Origin: WJMT01 sp964456985
GTDB lineage: Bacteria > Acidobacteriota > Aminicenantia > Aminicenantales > Aminicenantaceae
Direction of reading: 5' to 3'
NCBI GenBank assembly: GCA_964456985.1
Contig: CAYWDH010000001.1
Location: 85,131-149,130, forward strand
DNA: 64,000 nucleotides
This document shows, one piece after another, positions 26,704 to 35,200 of the stretch. Under the pieces are notes generated by a model. It made no database searches, was not told where the DNA came from, and saw only the letters and a list, made by a program, of their open reading frames with translations. The translations under genes and the position numbers were made by a program. Every line of letters begins with the position of its first letter. Position 1 is the stretch's first letter.

Positions 26704-27282
26704 ATGATAAAAAATATACTTACACTTTCATTTGCCCTTTTTTCACTTCTTTTTTTCAGCACTACACCTTACGCAGAGGAAAATACAATCAATGTTATTA
26801 TAAAGACGACCAAAGGAGACATGACTGTTGAGCTTTATAAAGACAAGGCCCCGGTGACGGTCGAAAATTTTCTCTCTTACGTGGACAGCCAGTTTTATGA
26901 CGGTACGATCTTCCACCGCGTTATCAAAGACTTTATGATCCAGGGGGGAGGGCTTACTCCCGATTTTGTGGAGAAAGAAGCCAATTCTCCTATAAAAAAC
27001 GAAGCGGATAACGGTCTTAAAAACGACAAATACACCATTGCCATGGCCCGAACCATGGATCCTCACAGCGCTACTTGTCAGTTCTTCATCAATCATACGG
27101 ATAATGACTTCCTGAACCACACCGCAAAAACAGAGGACGGCTGGGGATACTGTGTGTTCGGAAAAGTCATCGGAGGCACGGATGTTGTGGAAGCCATTGC
27201 CAACACAAAGACAATGACCGCCCACGGAATGCGCGATGTTCCCAGCGAAACCATTGAAATCATCTCCATAAGGAGAAAATGA
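26704..27282 (+). CDS. Exported cyclophilin-type peptidyl-prolyl isomerase
   Basis: A 192-residue PPIase; AAGGAGG inside the upstream extension fixes the ATG at 26704. Signal peptide about 1-25 (TTPYAEE), so it acts in the periplasm. The cyclophilin core is complete: TTKGDMTVELYKDKAPVTVENF, FHRVIKDFMIQGGG (the FHRVI and QGG catalytic motifs), ARTMDPHSATCQFFIN (the FFIN motif) and VFGKVIGG. It catalyses cis-trans isomerisation of Xaa-Pro bonds during folding of exported proteins. Its stop overlaps the start of the next gene (ATGA), and a secreted M28 peptidase follows. Confidence 0.94.
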   Translation: MIKNILTLSFALFSLLFFSTTPYAEENTINVIIKTTKGDMTVELYKDKAPVTVENFLSYVDSQFYDGTIFHRVIKDFMIQGGGLTPDFVEKEANSPIKNEADNGLKNDKYTIAMARTMDPHSATCQFFINHTDNDFLNHTAKTEDGWGYCVFGKVIGGTDVVEAIANTKTMTAHGMRDVPSETIEIISIRRK

Positions 27283-27503
27283 ACAAAGATATTATTGATT
27301 GGGTCTTTTCTTTTTTCCATTTAATTCTTCTCATAGGAGTTCTTATATATGCTGTAGTATCCCTGTTTATGGGGAACATAGTGAGATTCGGAGTCATCAT
27401 GGCCTGCCTTGTGGCCTATTACTTCCTGGTTCTTCATAAAAATGTTATGAAAGAAATCAGGAGAAAAAGAAAAAAAGGAGGAACAGGTGAAAACAAGAAA
27501 TAA
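27279..27503 (+). CDS. Small two-helix membrane protein
   Basis: A 74-residue protein whose ATG overlaps the cyclophilin stop by four bases. Two hydrophobic helices (about 8-31 and 36-53) are followed by a strongly basic tail (KEIRRKRKKGG...KK), which by the positive-inside rule would be cytoplasmic. Its end overlaps the next gene by 17 nt and contains that gene's ribosome site. Unrecognised. Its tight coupling between a chaperone and a peptidase suggests a role in export or assembly, but this is only positional. Confidence 0.72.
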   Translation: MNKDIIDWVFSFFHLILLIGVLIYAVVSLFMGNIVRFGVIMACLVAYYFLVLHKNVMKEIRRKRKKGGTGENKK

Positions 27504-28932
27504 ACTGATTGTACTGCTGGCCGCTGCTTTTCTTTTTTCCTCTGCGGCTGCGCAGAAGATTGATAAAAACATATCCAAAGGCCTTGAATTCATAAACCCT
27601 GAGGATGCCTATACCTATGTCAAAATACTCTCATCTCCCAAATACGAAGGCCGCCATACCGGACATCCTGCCTATAAAGCGGCTGCTGAATGGGCCGCAG
27701 AAAAATTCAGGAACTGGAAGCTCCATCCGATCCTTGATAACGGCTATCTCCAACCCTTTCCATCCCCCTATACGATTGTAGACCAAGCTGAGATGACCTT
27801 TTTTCCAGCCAATGAAAAAAAGGGGATTGAAGTCAAAGTTGAAAAAGACTTTTTACCGCTCCTCTCCACTGACAGCGGGAGTCACACAGCCGGAGTTGTT
27901 TTCGCGGGCTGGGGTATTTCCGCTCCGGAGCTTGGATATGATGACTACGCCGGACTGGATGTAAAGGGAAAATTCGTTCTCTGTTTCAGGGGCACTCCTG
28001 ATAGGAATGACAAACGCTTTCAAGAACATGATGAGCACCGCCACCGGATGAAGACAGCCAAAGACATGGGCGCTCTGGGAATCTTCTATATCTATCCCGA
28101 ACCCATAGCCAATCCGAACATGGACTGGATCAAGGACTTCACTCCTGCTGTTATCAGCGAGAAAACAGCGGATATGATATTCAAAGAAAAAGGCATCAAC
28201 TGTCAGGACCTGAAAAATGACCTCCTGACCTATAAAAAACCGCTCTCTTTCCCTCTGTCCTCAAAAATCAGCTACAGCGTCTCATCCATGCATTTTCCGG
28301 AAGGCATGGGTTACAATATCGCGGGATACGTGCAAGGCTCGGACCCGCAGCTCAAGAAACACTGTCTGGTCATAGGCGGTCATTTTGACCACTGCGGGAA
28401 ACATCTGGGTCTTCTCTTTGCAGGCGCGGATGATAATGCCAGCGGAAGTGCTGTGGTCATGGAAATCGCGGAAGCTTTCTCAAAACTCAAAATAAAACCA
28501 AAGAGGTCGGTCGTCTTTGTTCTTTTCGGCGGAGAAGAAAAAGGACTTCAAGGATCTTCTTTCTTTGTAGACCATATTCCCCCGGTATTTGAAAAAGTGG
28601 ACGGCATGTTCAATTTTGATATGGTAGGGGAAGGAGACGGCACCGGCTGCTCTATGAGCCCCGAACCTGAACTCCTGCGCCAAGTGTTTGAAAAAGCAGA
28701 TGAATCTGTAAACATACTGGGAAACATTCGTTTTTTAAGAGGAGTGGGAGTCAGGGGTTCTGACTATGCTCCGTTCTATCAAAAAGGCATTCCCAGCGCT
28801 TCATTCGCGTCCAACGGTCCCCACATCGGATATCACCAGACCCGGGATACTATTTACAGGATCAATCCTGATATAATGGCTGATATCGCCAAACTTGCGT
28901 TTATAGCCGGATATATGTGGGCTGACCGCTAA
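27487..28932 (+). CDS. Secreted M28 aminopeptidase (second copy)
   Basis: A 481-residue exported zinc aminopeptidase starting at GTG with AAAGGAGG upstream. Signal peptide about 1-23 (SSAAAQ). PA-like insert at about 130-240. M28 ligands: GGHFDHCG (His), GADDNAS (Asp), GGEEKG (Glu), NFDMVGEG (Asp) and IGYHQTRD (His). It shares architecture with the M28 gene at 24180-25697 (both begin the mature protein with a tyr-rich 'NYV/TYVK' helix and 'YEGRHTG'/'YWGRLTG'), so they are diverged paralogues. Third gene of the cyclophilin operon. Confidence 0.94.
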   Translation: MKTRNKLIVLLAAAFLFSSAAAQKIDKNISKGLEFINPEDAYTYVKILSSPKYEGRHTGHPAYKAAAEWAAEKFRNWKLHPILDNGYLQPFPSPYTIVDQAEMTFFPANEKKGIEVKVEKDFLPLLSTDSGSHTAGVVFAGWGISAPELGYDDYAGLDVKGKFVLCFRGTPDRNDKRFQEHDEHRHRMKTAKDMGALGIFYIYPEPIANPNMDWIKDFTPAVISEKTADMIFKEKGINCQDLKNDLLTYKKPLSFPLSSKISYSVSSMHFPEGMGYNIAGYVQGSDPQLKKHCLVIGGHFDHCGKHLGLLFAGADDNASGSAVVMEIAEAFSKLKIKPKRSVVFVLFGGEEKGLQGSSFFVDHIPPVFEKVDGMFNFDMVGEGDGTGCSMSPEPELLRQVFEKADESVNILGNIRFLRGVGVRGSDYAPFYQKGIPSASFASNGPHIGYHQTRDTIYRINPDIMADIAKLAFIAGYMWADR

Positions 28933-28958
28933 TACATATATATACTCTTAAAGTTCGA

Positions 28959-28996
28959 GTGTGGCCGAAGCGACATTGAAGATATAGCCTTCGGGA
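28959..28996 (+). repeat. 38-bp dispersed repeat, copy 1
   Basis: The motif GTGTGGC-GAAGCGA...AAGAT-TAGCCTT matches 63892-63929 at about 30 of 38 positions counted by eye, same orientation. It lies at the left edge of the nested inverted-repeat region after the M28 gene. Confidence 0.6.
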
Positions 28997-29022
28997 AGCA
29001 TGAATGTGATCCTGGTTATTCA

Positions 29023-29120
29023 CGAGCCGAGATGGCTGCAGATGCGAGGCGCAGGGTATGAAGCTGTGGTCCTTCACCGCGAATGCCCTGCAACAATGCA
29101 GATGCTGTGAGATCGGCTCG
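29023..29120. repeat. Imperfect ~98-bp palindrome
   Basis: Ends CGAGCCGA (29023-29030) and TCGGCTCG (29113-29120) pair perfectly. The inner GCAGGG and CCCTGC also pair, with a GC-rich interior unlike the AT-rich flanks. It resembles dispersed palindromic repeats I recall from other bacterial genomes, which I cannot verify here. Confidence 0.55.
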
Positions 29121-29180
29121 CCTGTAAGGGAAAATATGGTTGCATAAAATAAAAATCATTACAGGGAATAACAGAAGAAG

Positions 29181-29222
29181 CATGTTCTTAATGAATTAAG
29201 AATGATAAAAGAGTCAATCATG
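29181..29222 (+). repeat. 42-bp dispersed repeat, copy 1
   Basis: 40 of 42 bases are identical to 42582-42623. The core TTCTTAAT-GA-ATTAAGAA is itself a palindrome with 8-bp arms, and the unit begins and ends with CATG. Confidence 0.8.
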
Positions 29223-29267
29223 GAAAATGTGGATGGAAACGCAACCATATTTTATGAATGACCAGGA

Positions 29268-30131
29268 TTATTCCCCGCGCTTGAACAAGCGGTAGGTGGG
29301 ATAAGCGAACTCCACATCCGGTTCTTCGTTGAACTTTTTCAGAACGAACTGACAGATCATATCCTGGCTTGACCTCCTGTTTCTGGCATTCGTCATATAA
29401 CGGAGCGTCAGTTCCACCCCGAAATCAACAATATTGGTCCACACCGCAGGAGTCAGCTTCTCAAAGTGGATCAAATATTTCCTGGACATGTGAGATATTC
29501 TCTCTTTGATTAATTCACCATAATCCAGTTCATCTTTTTCTGCCGCCTCGAGTATGATCTGCTTGGCTTTTTCCCAGTTACTTTCAAAAGTAACGACTAT
29601 TTTGATCTCATTCCATATATACTCAAACCCACGCGTGTAATTATAGATAGACTCTGTGAATATTTTACTGTTGGGGCAGTGAACAACACGTCCCGTACTC
29701 TGGTCAGAATCCACCCAGTTTCCGATCTCCAGAAGAGAGGTATAAAAAAGACGGATATCAATGACATCTCCTTTTACATCTCCTATTTGGACTCTATCTC
29801 CGGTATCATAGGGCCTTCTTATAAGCAGCAGAAGCCAACCGGCTATGGCTGTCACAGGCTGGTGTAAAGCTAAGGTCAAGCCGGCTCCTCCGATCCCAAT
29901 CAGCGTGGCTATGGACACCTGCTCTTTCAACCAGATCAGGATGATGTTGATTATGGCAAGAACAGATAGGACATAGACCACTGCTTTTCTGGCAGTGTAC
30001 CGCTTTTTTGAATCAGGGACAGTTTTATTGATGAGACGGTCTATCAGAAGCGAGAGCATGTAGGCAATAAAAATCGTTAGAAGGGAAAACAGGATCTTTT
30101 GCACATTTGGATTGCTGAGGTATTCGATCAT
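29268..30131 (-). CDS. MscS-family mechanosensitive channel
   Basis: A 287-residue membrane protein. Hydrophobic helices at about 12-30, 48-67 and 72-103; the last is the pore helix, rich in Gly/Ala (LIGIGGAGLTLALHQPVTAIAGWLLLLIRRPYDTGDRVQIG). A beta domain (VKGDVIDIRLFYTSL; VVHCPNSKIF in place of the usual IPN) and a C-terminal alpha/beta domain follow. The family opens under membrane tension. Compared with its neighbour at 30291, the pore lacks the typical GFAxQ motif, so its gating or selectivity may differ. It is divergent from the second MscS gene. Confidence 0.88.
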   Translation of the reverse strand: MIEYLSNPNVQKILFSLLTIFIAYMLSLLIDRLINKTVPDSKKRYTARKAVVYVLSVLAIINIILIWLKEQVSIATLIGIGGAGLTLALHQPVTAIAGWLLLLIRRPYDTGDRVQIGDVKGDVIDIRLFYTSLLEIGNWVDSDQSTGRVVHCPNSKIFTESIYNYTRGFEYIWNEIKIVVTFESNWEKAKQIILEAAEKDELDYGELIKERISHMSRKYLIHFEKLTPAVWTNIVDFGVELTLRYMTNARNRRSSQDMICQFVLKKFNEEPDVEFAYPTYRLFKRGE

Positions 30132-30208
30132 TCGCCTTTTTTCTTATACCACATTGACGGCAGCAATGACAATCTCTTTGTCCTCGAAAGCATATAAAAC
30201 CGAACCTC

Positions 30209-30237
30209 TTTATAATCGCTCCAAATATCCATATAAT
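30209..30237 (+). promoter_or_regulatory. Candidate promoter for the mscS gene
   Basis: TTTATA (30209-30214), 17 bases, TATAAT (30232-30237), about 54 bases before the ATG at 30291. The -10 is perfect and the -35 weak. Confidence 0.4.
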
Positions 30238-30290
30238 AAAGTCAGCTTGTTTCTACTAATCTAAAAGTAATCTAAAAAGGAGGCAGCAAA

Positions 30291-31190
30291 ATGGATTATA
30301 ATGCCCTATTAACCGCATTAAAGGATTGGTTTCTCTCATCAGGTATCACAATAGTACTGATCCTGATAGCTCTTTTTATCGGGCTCAAACTAATAAAAAG
30401 CCTTTCCAAGCGAATCTCTAAACTGTTCCTTAAGAAAAAAGATGATAAAGAAGCCAGAAAAAGAGCTGATACCCTAAGTTCAGTCATACGAAACACTCTG
30501 AGCATTACAGCTGTATTGATAGCCCTGCTTATCATTCTGGGACAGGTGGGTATTGAAATCGGTCCGCTTTTAGCCGCAGCAGGAATCGCAGGCGTGGCTA
30601 TAGGATTTGCCGGGCAAAATCTGGTCAAAGATATCATCAATGGTTTCTTTATCCTTCTTGAAGATCAAATAAGAGTCGGAGATATTGTGGAAATAGCGGG
30701 AAGATCAGGGGTTGTGGAGCAAATCAATCTGAAACTGACACGGCTACGGGACTTAGAAGGCAATGTCCACTTCATCCCCAATTCCAATATTGATATCGTA
30801 TCCAATAAGACCAAAGAGTATTCCTGCTATCTCTTCGATATAGGGATCGCTTACAGAGAGGATGCAGATGAAGTGATGGATGTCATAAAACAAATAGATG
30901 AAGAGATGCGGAATGATCCGGAATGGAAGGATCAAATCTTACAGCCCATTGAGATCTTCGGACTGGACCGGTTCGATGATTCGGCAGTCATTGTAAGAGC
31001 CCGGACCCGAACCGCTCCGGCCATGCAGTGGGGCGTGGGAAGAGAATTCAATCGACGGATCAAAAAGAGATTCGATGAGCTGGACATTGAGATCCCGTTC
31101 CCTCACACAACTCTTTATATAGGACAAGACAAAGACAAGTCCTCTCCTCCTCTTCATGTGCACATGGAGGAAAAAAGAAGTGCCCGTTAA
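30291..31190 (+). CDS. mscS: MscS small-conductance mechanosensitive channel
   Basis: A 299-residue channel; AAGGAGG before the ATG. Three membrane helices (about 17-36, 62-84 and 88-118). The pore helix is canonical: AAAGIAGVAIGFAGQNLVKD then ILLEDQIRVGD. The beta domain holds FIPNSNI (the usual IPN motif) and the C-terminal cytoplasmic alpha/beta domain is complete, with a short extra tail. It releases solutes on osmotic downshock. It overlaps the next gene, an FAD oxidoreductase, by about 11 nt. Confidence 0.93.
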   Translation: MDYNALLTALKDWFLSSGITIVLILIALFIGLKLIKSLSKRISKLFLKKKDDKEARKRADTLSSVIRNTLSITAVLIALLIILGQVGIEIGPLLAAAGIAGVAIGFAGQNLVKDIINGFFILLEDQIRVGDIVEIAGRSGVVEQINLKLTRLRDLEGNVHFIPNSNIDIVSNKTKEYSCYLFDIGIAYREDADEVMDVIKQIDEEMRNDPEWKDQILQPIEIFGLDRFDDSAVIVRARTRTAPAMQWGVGREFNRRIKKRFDELDIEIPFPHTTLYIGQDKDKSSPPLHVHMEEKRSAR

Positions 31191-32355
31191 AAATTCCTTT
31201 GACTTTCTCATAATAGGAGGAGGGATCATGGGATGCGCCTGCGCTTATTTTCTCCTCACCTCTGACCGGAATCTCAAAGTCGGCATCGTTGAAAAAGATC
31301 TGACCTATTCTCACGCATCCACCACTCTTTCATTGGCAAATGTGCGCATCCAGTTCAGCCTCAAACAGAACATCGAGGTATCACAATACGCCCATGAATT
31401 CATAAAGGACTTCCCTGAAAAAATGGCGGTCAAAGGTGAAAAGCCTGGCCTCTGCTTTCGCAAAGAAGGAAACTTATTTCTAACAGACCGAAAAAACAAA
31501 CAAGGAGCCGTGCAGGCCTTCAATCTTCAAAAAGACCTGGGATGCCTTGTGAATTGGATCGAACCTGAAGATATTGAATCCGAATATCCTTTGTACTCGG
31601 CCCAAAAAACAGCCGGAGGGGCCTTCAGCCCTGACGACGGTTACCTGGATGCCTATTCTTTTTTAAACGGTTTCAAACAAAAAGCCGCTTCTTTGGGAGC
31701 GGAACTGATCGAGGACCAGGCTGTTAAACTTCTACTTCATAGAAAAAGGATAACAGGAGCCAGGCTCAAATCAGGAAAGCGCCTCATGTCCGGAAATGTG
31801 ATAAACTGTGCGGGCGCATGGGCCGGAGAGCTCGCCAAAACCGCCCGCATCTCCCTTCCCATAACTCCTGTCAAACGCCAGGTCTTTGTGCTGGAACCCG
31901 GAGAAAAACCGGAATCCCCCCTACCCCTGACCGTTCTTCCCTCCGGGCTTTACTTCCGTTCCGAAACAGGAGATAAAATCCTCGCAGGCAAATCCATGCC
32001 CGATGACACAGAAGGAATTGATTTTTCCTGGAATCAGGAGACTTTCAGAGAGCGACTGTGGCCTGAACTTGCGGAATTCGTGCCTGCGTTTGACCGGCTG
32101 AGGCTCCAGAGAGGCTGGTCCGGTCTCTATGCCGTGAACACTCTGGATGAAAACGCCATTCTTGGAGAATGGCCTGAAGTAAAGGGATTTTATCTGGCTA
32201 TCGGATTCTCAGGCCATGGGCTGCAGCAGGCTCCTGCTGTGGGGCGTTATCTCTCTGAAATTATCCGTGGGAAAAAACCCGCCCTTGACCTTTCCATCTT
32301 CAGCCCCGAACGCATTCTGGACGCCAAACCCATCTACGAATCCGGAATCGTATAA
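31180..32355 (+). CDS. FAD-dependent oxidoreductase (DAO family)
   Basis: About 391 residues from the GTG at 31180, which has GGAGG nine bases upstream; an ATG eight codons earlier is possible. The N-terminal FAD-binding Rossmann motif is FLIIGGGIMGCACAY, with an acidic strand end VGIVEKD. The DAO-family fold continues to a C-terminal second FAD contact (FYLAIGFSGHGLQQAPAVG) and a NCAGAWAG segment. The closest functional classes are glycine/sarcosine oxidase and D-amino acid dehydrogenase; the substrate cannot be told. It could feed from the amino acids released by the peptidases nearby (inference). Confidence 0.9.
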   Translation: MPVKNSFDFLIIGGGIMGCACAYFLLTSDRNLKVGIVEKDLTYSHASTTLSLANVRIQFSLKQNIEVSQYAHEFIKDFPEKMAVKGEKPGLCFRKEGNLFLTDRKNKQGAVQAFNLQKDLGCLVNWIEPEDIESEYPLYSAQKTAGGAFSPDDGYLDAYSFLNGFKQKAASLGAELIEDQAVKLLLHRKRITGARLKSGKRLMSGNVINCAGAWAGELAKTARISLPITPVKRQVFVLEPGEKPESPLPLTVLPSGLYFRSETGDKILAGKSMPDDTEGIDFSWNQETFRERLWPELAEFVPAFDRLRLQRGWSGLYAVNTLDENAILGEWPEVKGFYLAIGFSGHGLQQAPAVGRYLSEIIRGKKPALDLSIFSPERILDAKPIYESGIV

Positions 32356-32412
32356 AAATCTGGGATCATTTATTGACTTACCTCTTCCTTATCCAAATCC
32401 ACCTCTTTCTTC

Positions 32413-33573
32413 TCAATCTGCAATGTAGCCGGCTCTGTGAAGAATCCTGTAGTTTTTCCCTTTGATCTTCACCTTGATCTTCCTGAATTTCCCATCTGTC
32501 TTATAATCTTTGGGCTTATAGTAGATGAGATAGTAATTTTCTGAAGCCTCCATGGCTTGTTTGAAGGAAAATTCCGGACTTCGTGAACTTATGGTCACAC
32601 CTCCTGTGGCATCTGCCATTTCTGAGAACCCGCTGAAGATATCTGCGCGAGTGTCCACCCATCCCAAAATTTCACTCTGCTCCCTCCCATCCTCTGTAAG
32701 AGGAGCTTCCGTGATATATAAAAAATGACAGGTCACAGATGCGTCTGAAAAAGCCTCTCTTATTTCATCTGAGTTAAATGATATGTCCGGAAACAGCTCA
32801 AATAGGTCTTTATCTGATAAACCAGGGGGAACCGGAAGCATATTCTTCTGGTAAAAAAAGAACACATGTTTCTGCCCTTGGATCTGTCTTAAAAACTCTC
32901 CGAATTGGGATATTTTCTGTCTGTCAATATACATGTACCCCTTGAGCTTCCTAAAGATCTCCAGAAGCATTCGAGTTCTTAGCTCTGGGTCCTCAAAACC
33001 TGTATACTTCAAATCCCTGAATTCTCTAAGCATACTTCGATAGGCTGAACTGCCCAGTACCGCATCTTCTCTCACTTTTCCCTTCAATTCTTCAGCTATT
33101 TCCTCCTTTGGCATTCTTTCAAAAGCATCTTCATTGAACCGGTAGTTTTTTCGGGGTGTTGTGACGATGAGGGAATCCCCTGGCAAAAGAACTTCATTAA
33201 AGAAGTAATCGATCAATTCTCCCACCCGCGGCAGGTATTCCACAAGCTCAAACATCAGGATAAAGGTTCTCTTCTGGATGGAGGTAATGGGTTTGACCGG
33301 TTGAATCTCTTCGCCTTTTAATGAAGTATCCACCAGCTGGCGTTCTATGTTCTTCTCCTTTATCAAATAAACCGCCTCTATTTCCTGAAGTTTCCCTTCT
33401 TCATATACTTCAAAATCATGGATATCAAGGTCATTAATAAACCGATTCCCTTTAAAAACCCTCACATCCACTTCAATGAGGATAGCTCTGGCCTCATGCT
33501 GGAGCTCCTGGCCAAAAGTCATAAGAATCAAGAAAAGAATACCAATTAGAAAAATTGGTTTTCGCATTGTCAT
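32413..33573 (-). CDS. Secreted VWFA-related (TIGR03436-type) protein
   Basis: A 386-residue exported protein; the start is at 33573 or the ATG at 33567, behind GGGAGGGGG. Signal peptide about 1-24. The N-terminal module is diagnostic: ILIEVDVRVFKG...LDIHDFEVYEEGKLQEIEAVY, followed by a von Willebrand A-like region (about 90-330) and the C-terminal YYLIYYKPKDYKTDGKFRKI ... HRAGYIAD end typical of the Acidobacterial VWFA-related family. The canonical MIDAS DxSxS is not obvious, so metal binding is doubtful. A clear paralogue lies at 37287-38441. The function of the family is not established. Confidence 0.88.
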   Translation of the reverse strand: MTMRKPIFLIGILFLILMTFGQELQHEARAILIEVDVRVFKGNRFINDLDIHDFEVYEEGKLQEIEAVYLIKEKNIERQLVDTSLKGEEIQPVKPITSIQKRTFILMFELVEYLPRVGELIDYFFNEVLLPGDSLIVTTPRKNYRFNEDAFERMPKEEIAEELKGKVREDAVLGSSAYRSMLREFRDLKYTGFEDPELRTRMLLEIFRKLKGYMYIDRQKISQFGEFLRQIQGQKHVFFFYQKNMLPVPPGLSDKDLFELFPDISFNSDEIREAFSDASVTCHFLYITEAPLTEDGREQSEILGWVDTRADIFSGFSEMADATGGVTISSRSPEFSFKQAMEASENYYLIYYKPKDYKTDGKFRKIKVKIKGKNYRILHRAGYIAD

Positions 33574-33695
33574 CCCCCTCCCTTCTTTTATGACATGTTC
33601 TTAATATAGATTATGAAAAGGATGATGTCAAAAAAATAAAATGTTGAGTTTTTACAAATGTTGATTCCTGATTTCTTTGATATTTTACTCTAACC

Positions 33696-33725
33696 TTGAC
33701 AATTCATCTAAAAAATATGTATTAT
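33696..33725 (+). promoter_or_regulatory. Promoter of the abiE pair
   Basis: TTGACA (33696-33701), 18 bases, TATTAT (33720-33725), 37 nt before the antitoxin ATG. The -35 is perfect. The start of transcription should fall near 33732, directly in front of the inverted repeat at 33738. Confidence 0.55.
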
Positions 33726-33737
33726 ATTTCCATAACT

Positions 33738-33751
33738 TACCAATAATGGTA
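33738..33751. promoter_or_regulatory. Inverted repeat, likely AbiEi operator
   Basis: TACCA-ATAA-TGGTA, perfect 5-bp arms, between the promoter and the ATG at 33762. AbiEi antitoxins are known to repress their own promoter by binding inverted repeats, so this is the natural operator candidate, but the assignment is inferred from position. Confidence 0.45.
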
Positions 33752-33761
33752 GGAAATAGAA

Positions 33762-34403
33762 ATGAATTATGAAGAGTTGGTAGATCTCTTTGGAGACAGA
33801 CCGTTTTTTGAAAGTGATGAAGTCCACCTCCTCTTCAAAGAATCCCGGGGACAAATAGAAGCACGCCTCTCTCGCTGGGTGAGTATGGGAAAACTGCTGA
33901 AACTCCGAAACAAAAAATACCTTCTACCGGAAAGATATCGAAAAACCGAACCCAATCCCGGCTATATCTCTAATTTTTTATACAGGCCCTCTTATGTTAG
34001 TTTAAGAACAGCTCTTGATATTTACGGATTCATTCCAGAATCAACCTATCTGTACGAAGCTATCACTCCAAAGAAAACGACTGTCTGGAAAACACCTATA
34101 GGTATTTTCACATATCATTCCTTAAGAAGAGAGAGGTTCTGGGGATACACTCTGTATCTGGAAACAAGAAGCACTCATCCTCAGGAAAATTTCATGCTGG
34201 CAGAACCAGAAAAGGTTTTTCTTGACCTTTTTTATCTCATCAAAGGAGAATGGACTGAGGAGAGAGTTGTGGAGATGAGGTTCCAAAATCTTGAGAAAGT
34301 CAAAAAAGCAAAACTTCTTGATTACTCAAGACGTTTCAACAGCCCTAAAGTAAACAGAGGAGTCAATCGGTTCATAATGATTCACAAAGAGGAAATGAAA
34401 TGA
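33762..34403 (+). CDS. abiEi: AbiEi-type antitoxin / transcriptional repressor
   Basis: A 213-residue antitoxin of a type IV (AbiE) toxin-antitoxin system. The N-terminal winged helix-turn-helix (about 1-60; FFESDEVHLLF then SRWVSMGKLLKLRNKKYLL) is the DNA-binding part. A central domain (YVSLRTALDIYGFIPESTYLYEAIT) and a C-terminal AEPEKVFLDLFYL segment are diagnostic of the family. It opposes the toxin and represses its own operon. It overlaps the toxin gene by four bases (ATGA), the usual arrangement. Confidence 0.88.
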   Translation: MNYEELVDLFGDRPFFESDEVHLLFKESRGQIEARLSRWVSMGKLLKLRNKKYLLPERYRKTEPNPGYISNFLYRPSYVSLRTALDIYGFIPESTYLYEAITPKKTTVWKTPIGIFTYHSLRRERFWGYTLYLETRSTHPQENFMLAEPEKVFLDLFYLIKGEWTEERVVEMRFQNLEKVKKAKLLDYSRRFNSPKVNRGVNRFIMIHKEEMK

Positions 34404-35200
34404 AAGAACAGGCCTTATCCATTGCAGCAGAGGAAAAAGATCCGAGGCCTTCTCTGAATAAATTAAGAGAATATCTTCATCATGTGATTCTTAGAGAACT
34501 GTTTGAACAGAACGCACTCGATGAACTCGTTTTTCACGGTGGCACAGCCCTAAGAATCCTTTATGATCTGAGAAGGTTTTCAGAAGATTTGGATTTTCAC
34601 TTAAAAGACAAGAGCCCTTTTGATCTAAAAGGTATTGCCCAAAAGATAAAAAAACATTTGGAATTGCAGGGCTATCAGCTGAGTTTAAAAGGAATCTATA
34701 CAGATACAGTTCAATCCGTATTTATCAAATTTGAGAGAATCCTTGAGGAAGCTCATCTAACAAGCAAGGGAAGAGAAAAAATGAGGGTAAAAATCGAAGT
34801 GGATACGAATCCTCCCCAAGGTTTTCGAACAGAATCCTCTTTAGTGTATAAATTTTTGCCGTTTGGGGTAATTCATCATGATAAAACATCATTTCTTGCA
34901 GGAAAATTACATGCTATCCTCCAACGTTCTTATACCAAGGGAAGAGATTATTATGATCTGTGGTTTTATCTGAGCAAATGGAAAGATATGCTCCCTAATC
35001 TTCTATACCTCAATAATGCGCTCAAACAAACAGGTTTTAAAAGTCCCCCTCTTAAAAAAGAAAACTGGAGACAAATCACCTCGGAAAGAATAAAAGTAAC
35101 GGATTGGGATTATGTGGTAAATGATGTGGAGCCCTTTCTTGAAAACCAGAATGACCTTAAAGTTTTCACTAAACAGACTCTTCTAACTCTGCTCAGTTAA
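34400..35200 (+). CDS. abiEii: AbiEii-type nucleotidyltransferase toxin
   Basis: A 266-residue toxin with the DNA polymerase beta-like nucleotidyltransferase signature of the AbiEii family: FHGGTALRIL (GGT at 47-49) and FSEDLDFHL (catalytic Asp 63 and 65). A later VKIEVDTNPP strand carries the third acidic residue, and the region around KLHAILQRSYTKGRDYYDLWFYL (split here by position, about 170-192) supplies the conserved Lys/Arg-Asp. Such enzymes transfer nucleotides to tRNA or proteins and halt growth, often on phage infection. The pair lies between two minus-strand secreted-protein genes and is followed by its own terminator. Confidence 0.9.
   Translation: MKEQALSIAAEEKDPRPSLNKLREYLHHVILRELFEQNALDELVFHGGTALRILYDLRRFSEDLDFHLKDKSPFDLKGIAQKIKKHLELQGYQLSLKGIYTDTVQSVFIKFERILEEAHLTSKGREKMRVKIEVDTNPPQGFRTESSLVYKFLPFGVIHHDKTSFLAGKLHAILQRSYTKGRDYYDLWFYLSKWKDMLPNLLYLNNALKQTGFKSPPLKKENWRQITSERIKVTDWDYVVNDVEPFLENQNDLKVFTKQTLLTLLS

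Larger units (their letters stand above)
29009..29268. repeat. Nested inverted-repeat element (non-coding)
   Basis: Gene-free stretch between convergent genes. Outer arms 29009-29022 and 29255-29268 are reverse complements at 13 of 14 positions; the right arm ends on the first base (on the + strand) of the mscS-like stop. Inside lie, in order, a ~98-bp imperfect hairpin (29023-29120; perfect 8-bp ends CGAGCCGA/TCGGCTCG), a second pair of perfect 13-bp arms (29131-29143 and 29241-29253), and between these a 42-bp sequence found again at 42582. No ORF. It could be a MITE-like element or a structured RNA. Bidirectional termination is possible, but there is no T-run. Confidence 0.65.

Noticed and set aside
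29023..29120. The 98-bp palindrome as a tRNA or riboswitch
   Set aside because: No tRNA arms or known aptamer motif, and no adjacent gene start for a riboswitch; kept as a repeat.
33592..33629. Third partial copy of the 42-bp repeat (CATGTTCTTAAT) after the VWFA gene
   Set aside because: Only the first 12 bases match well; the rest diverges, so it is probably chance in AT-rich DNA.
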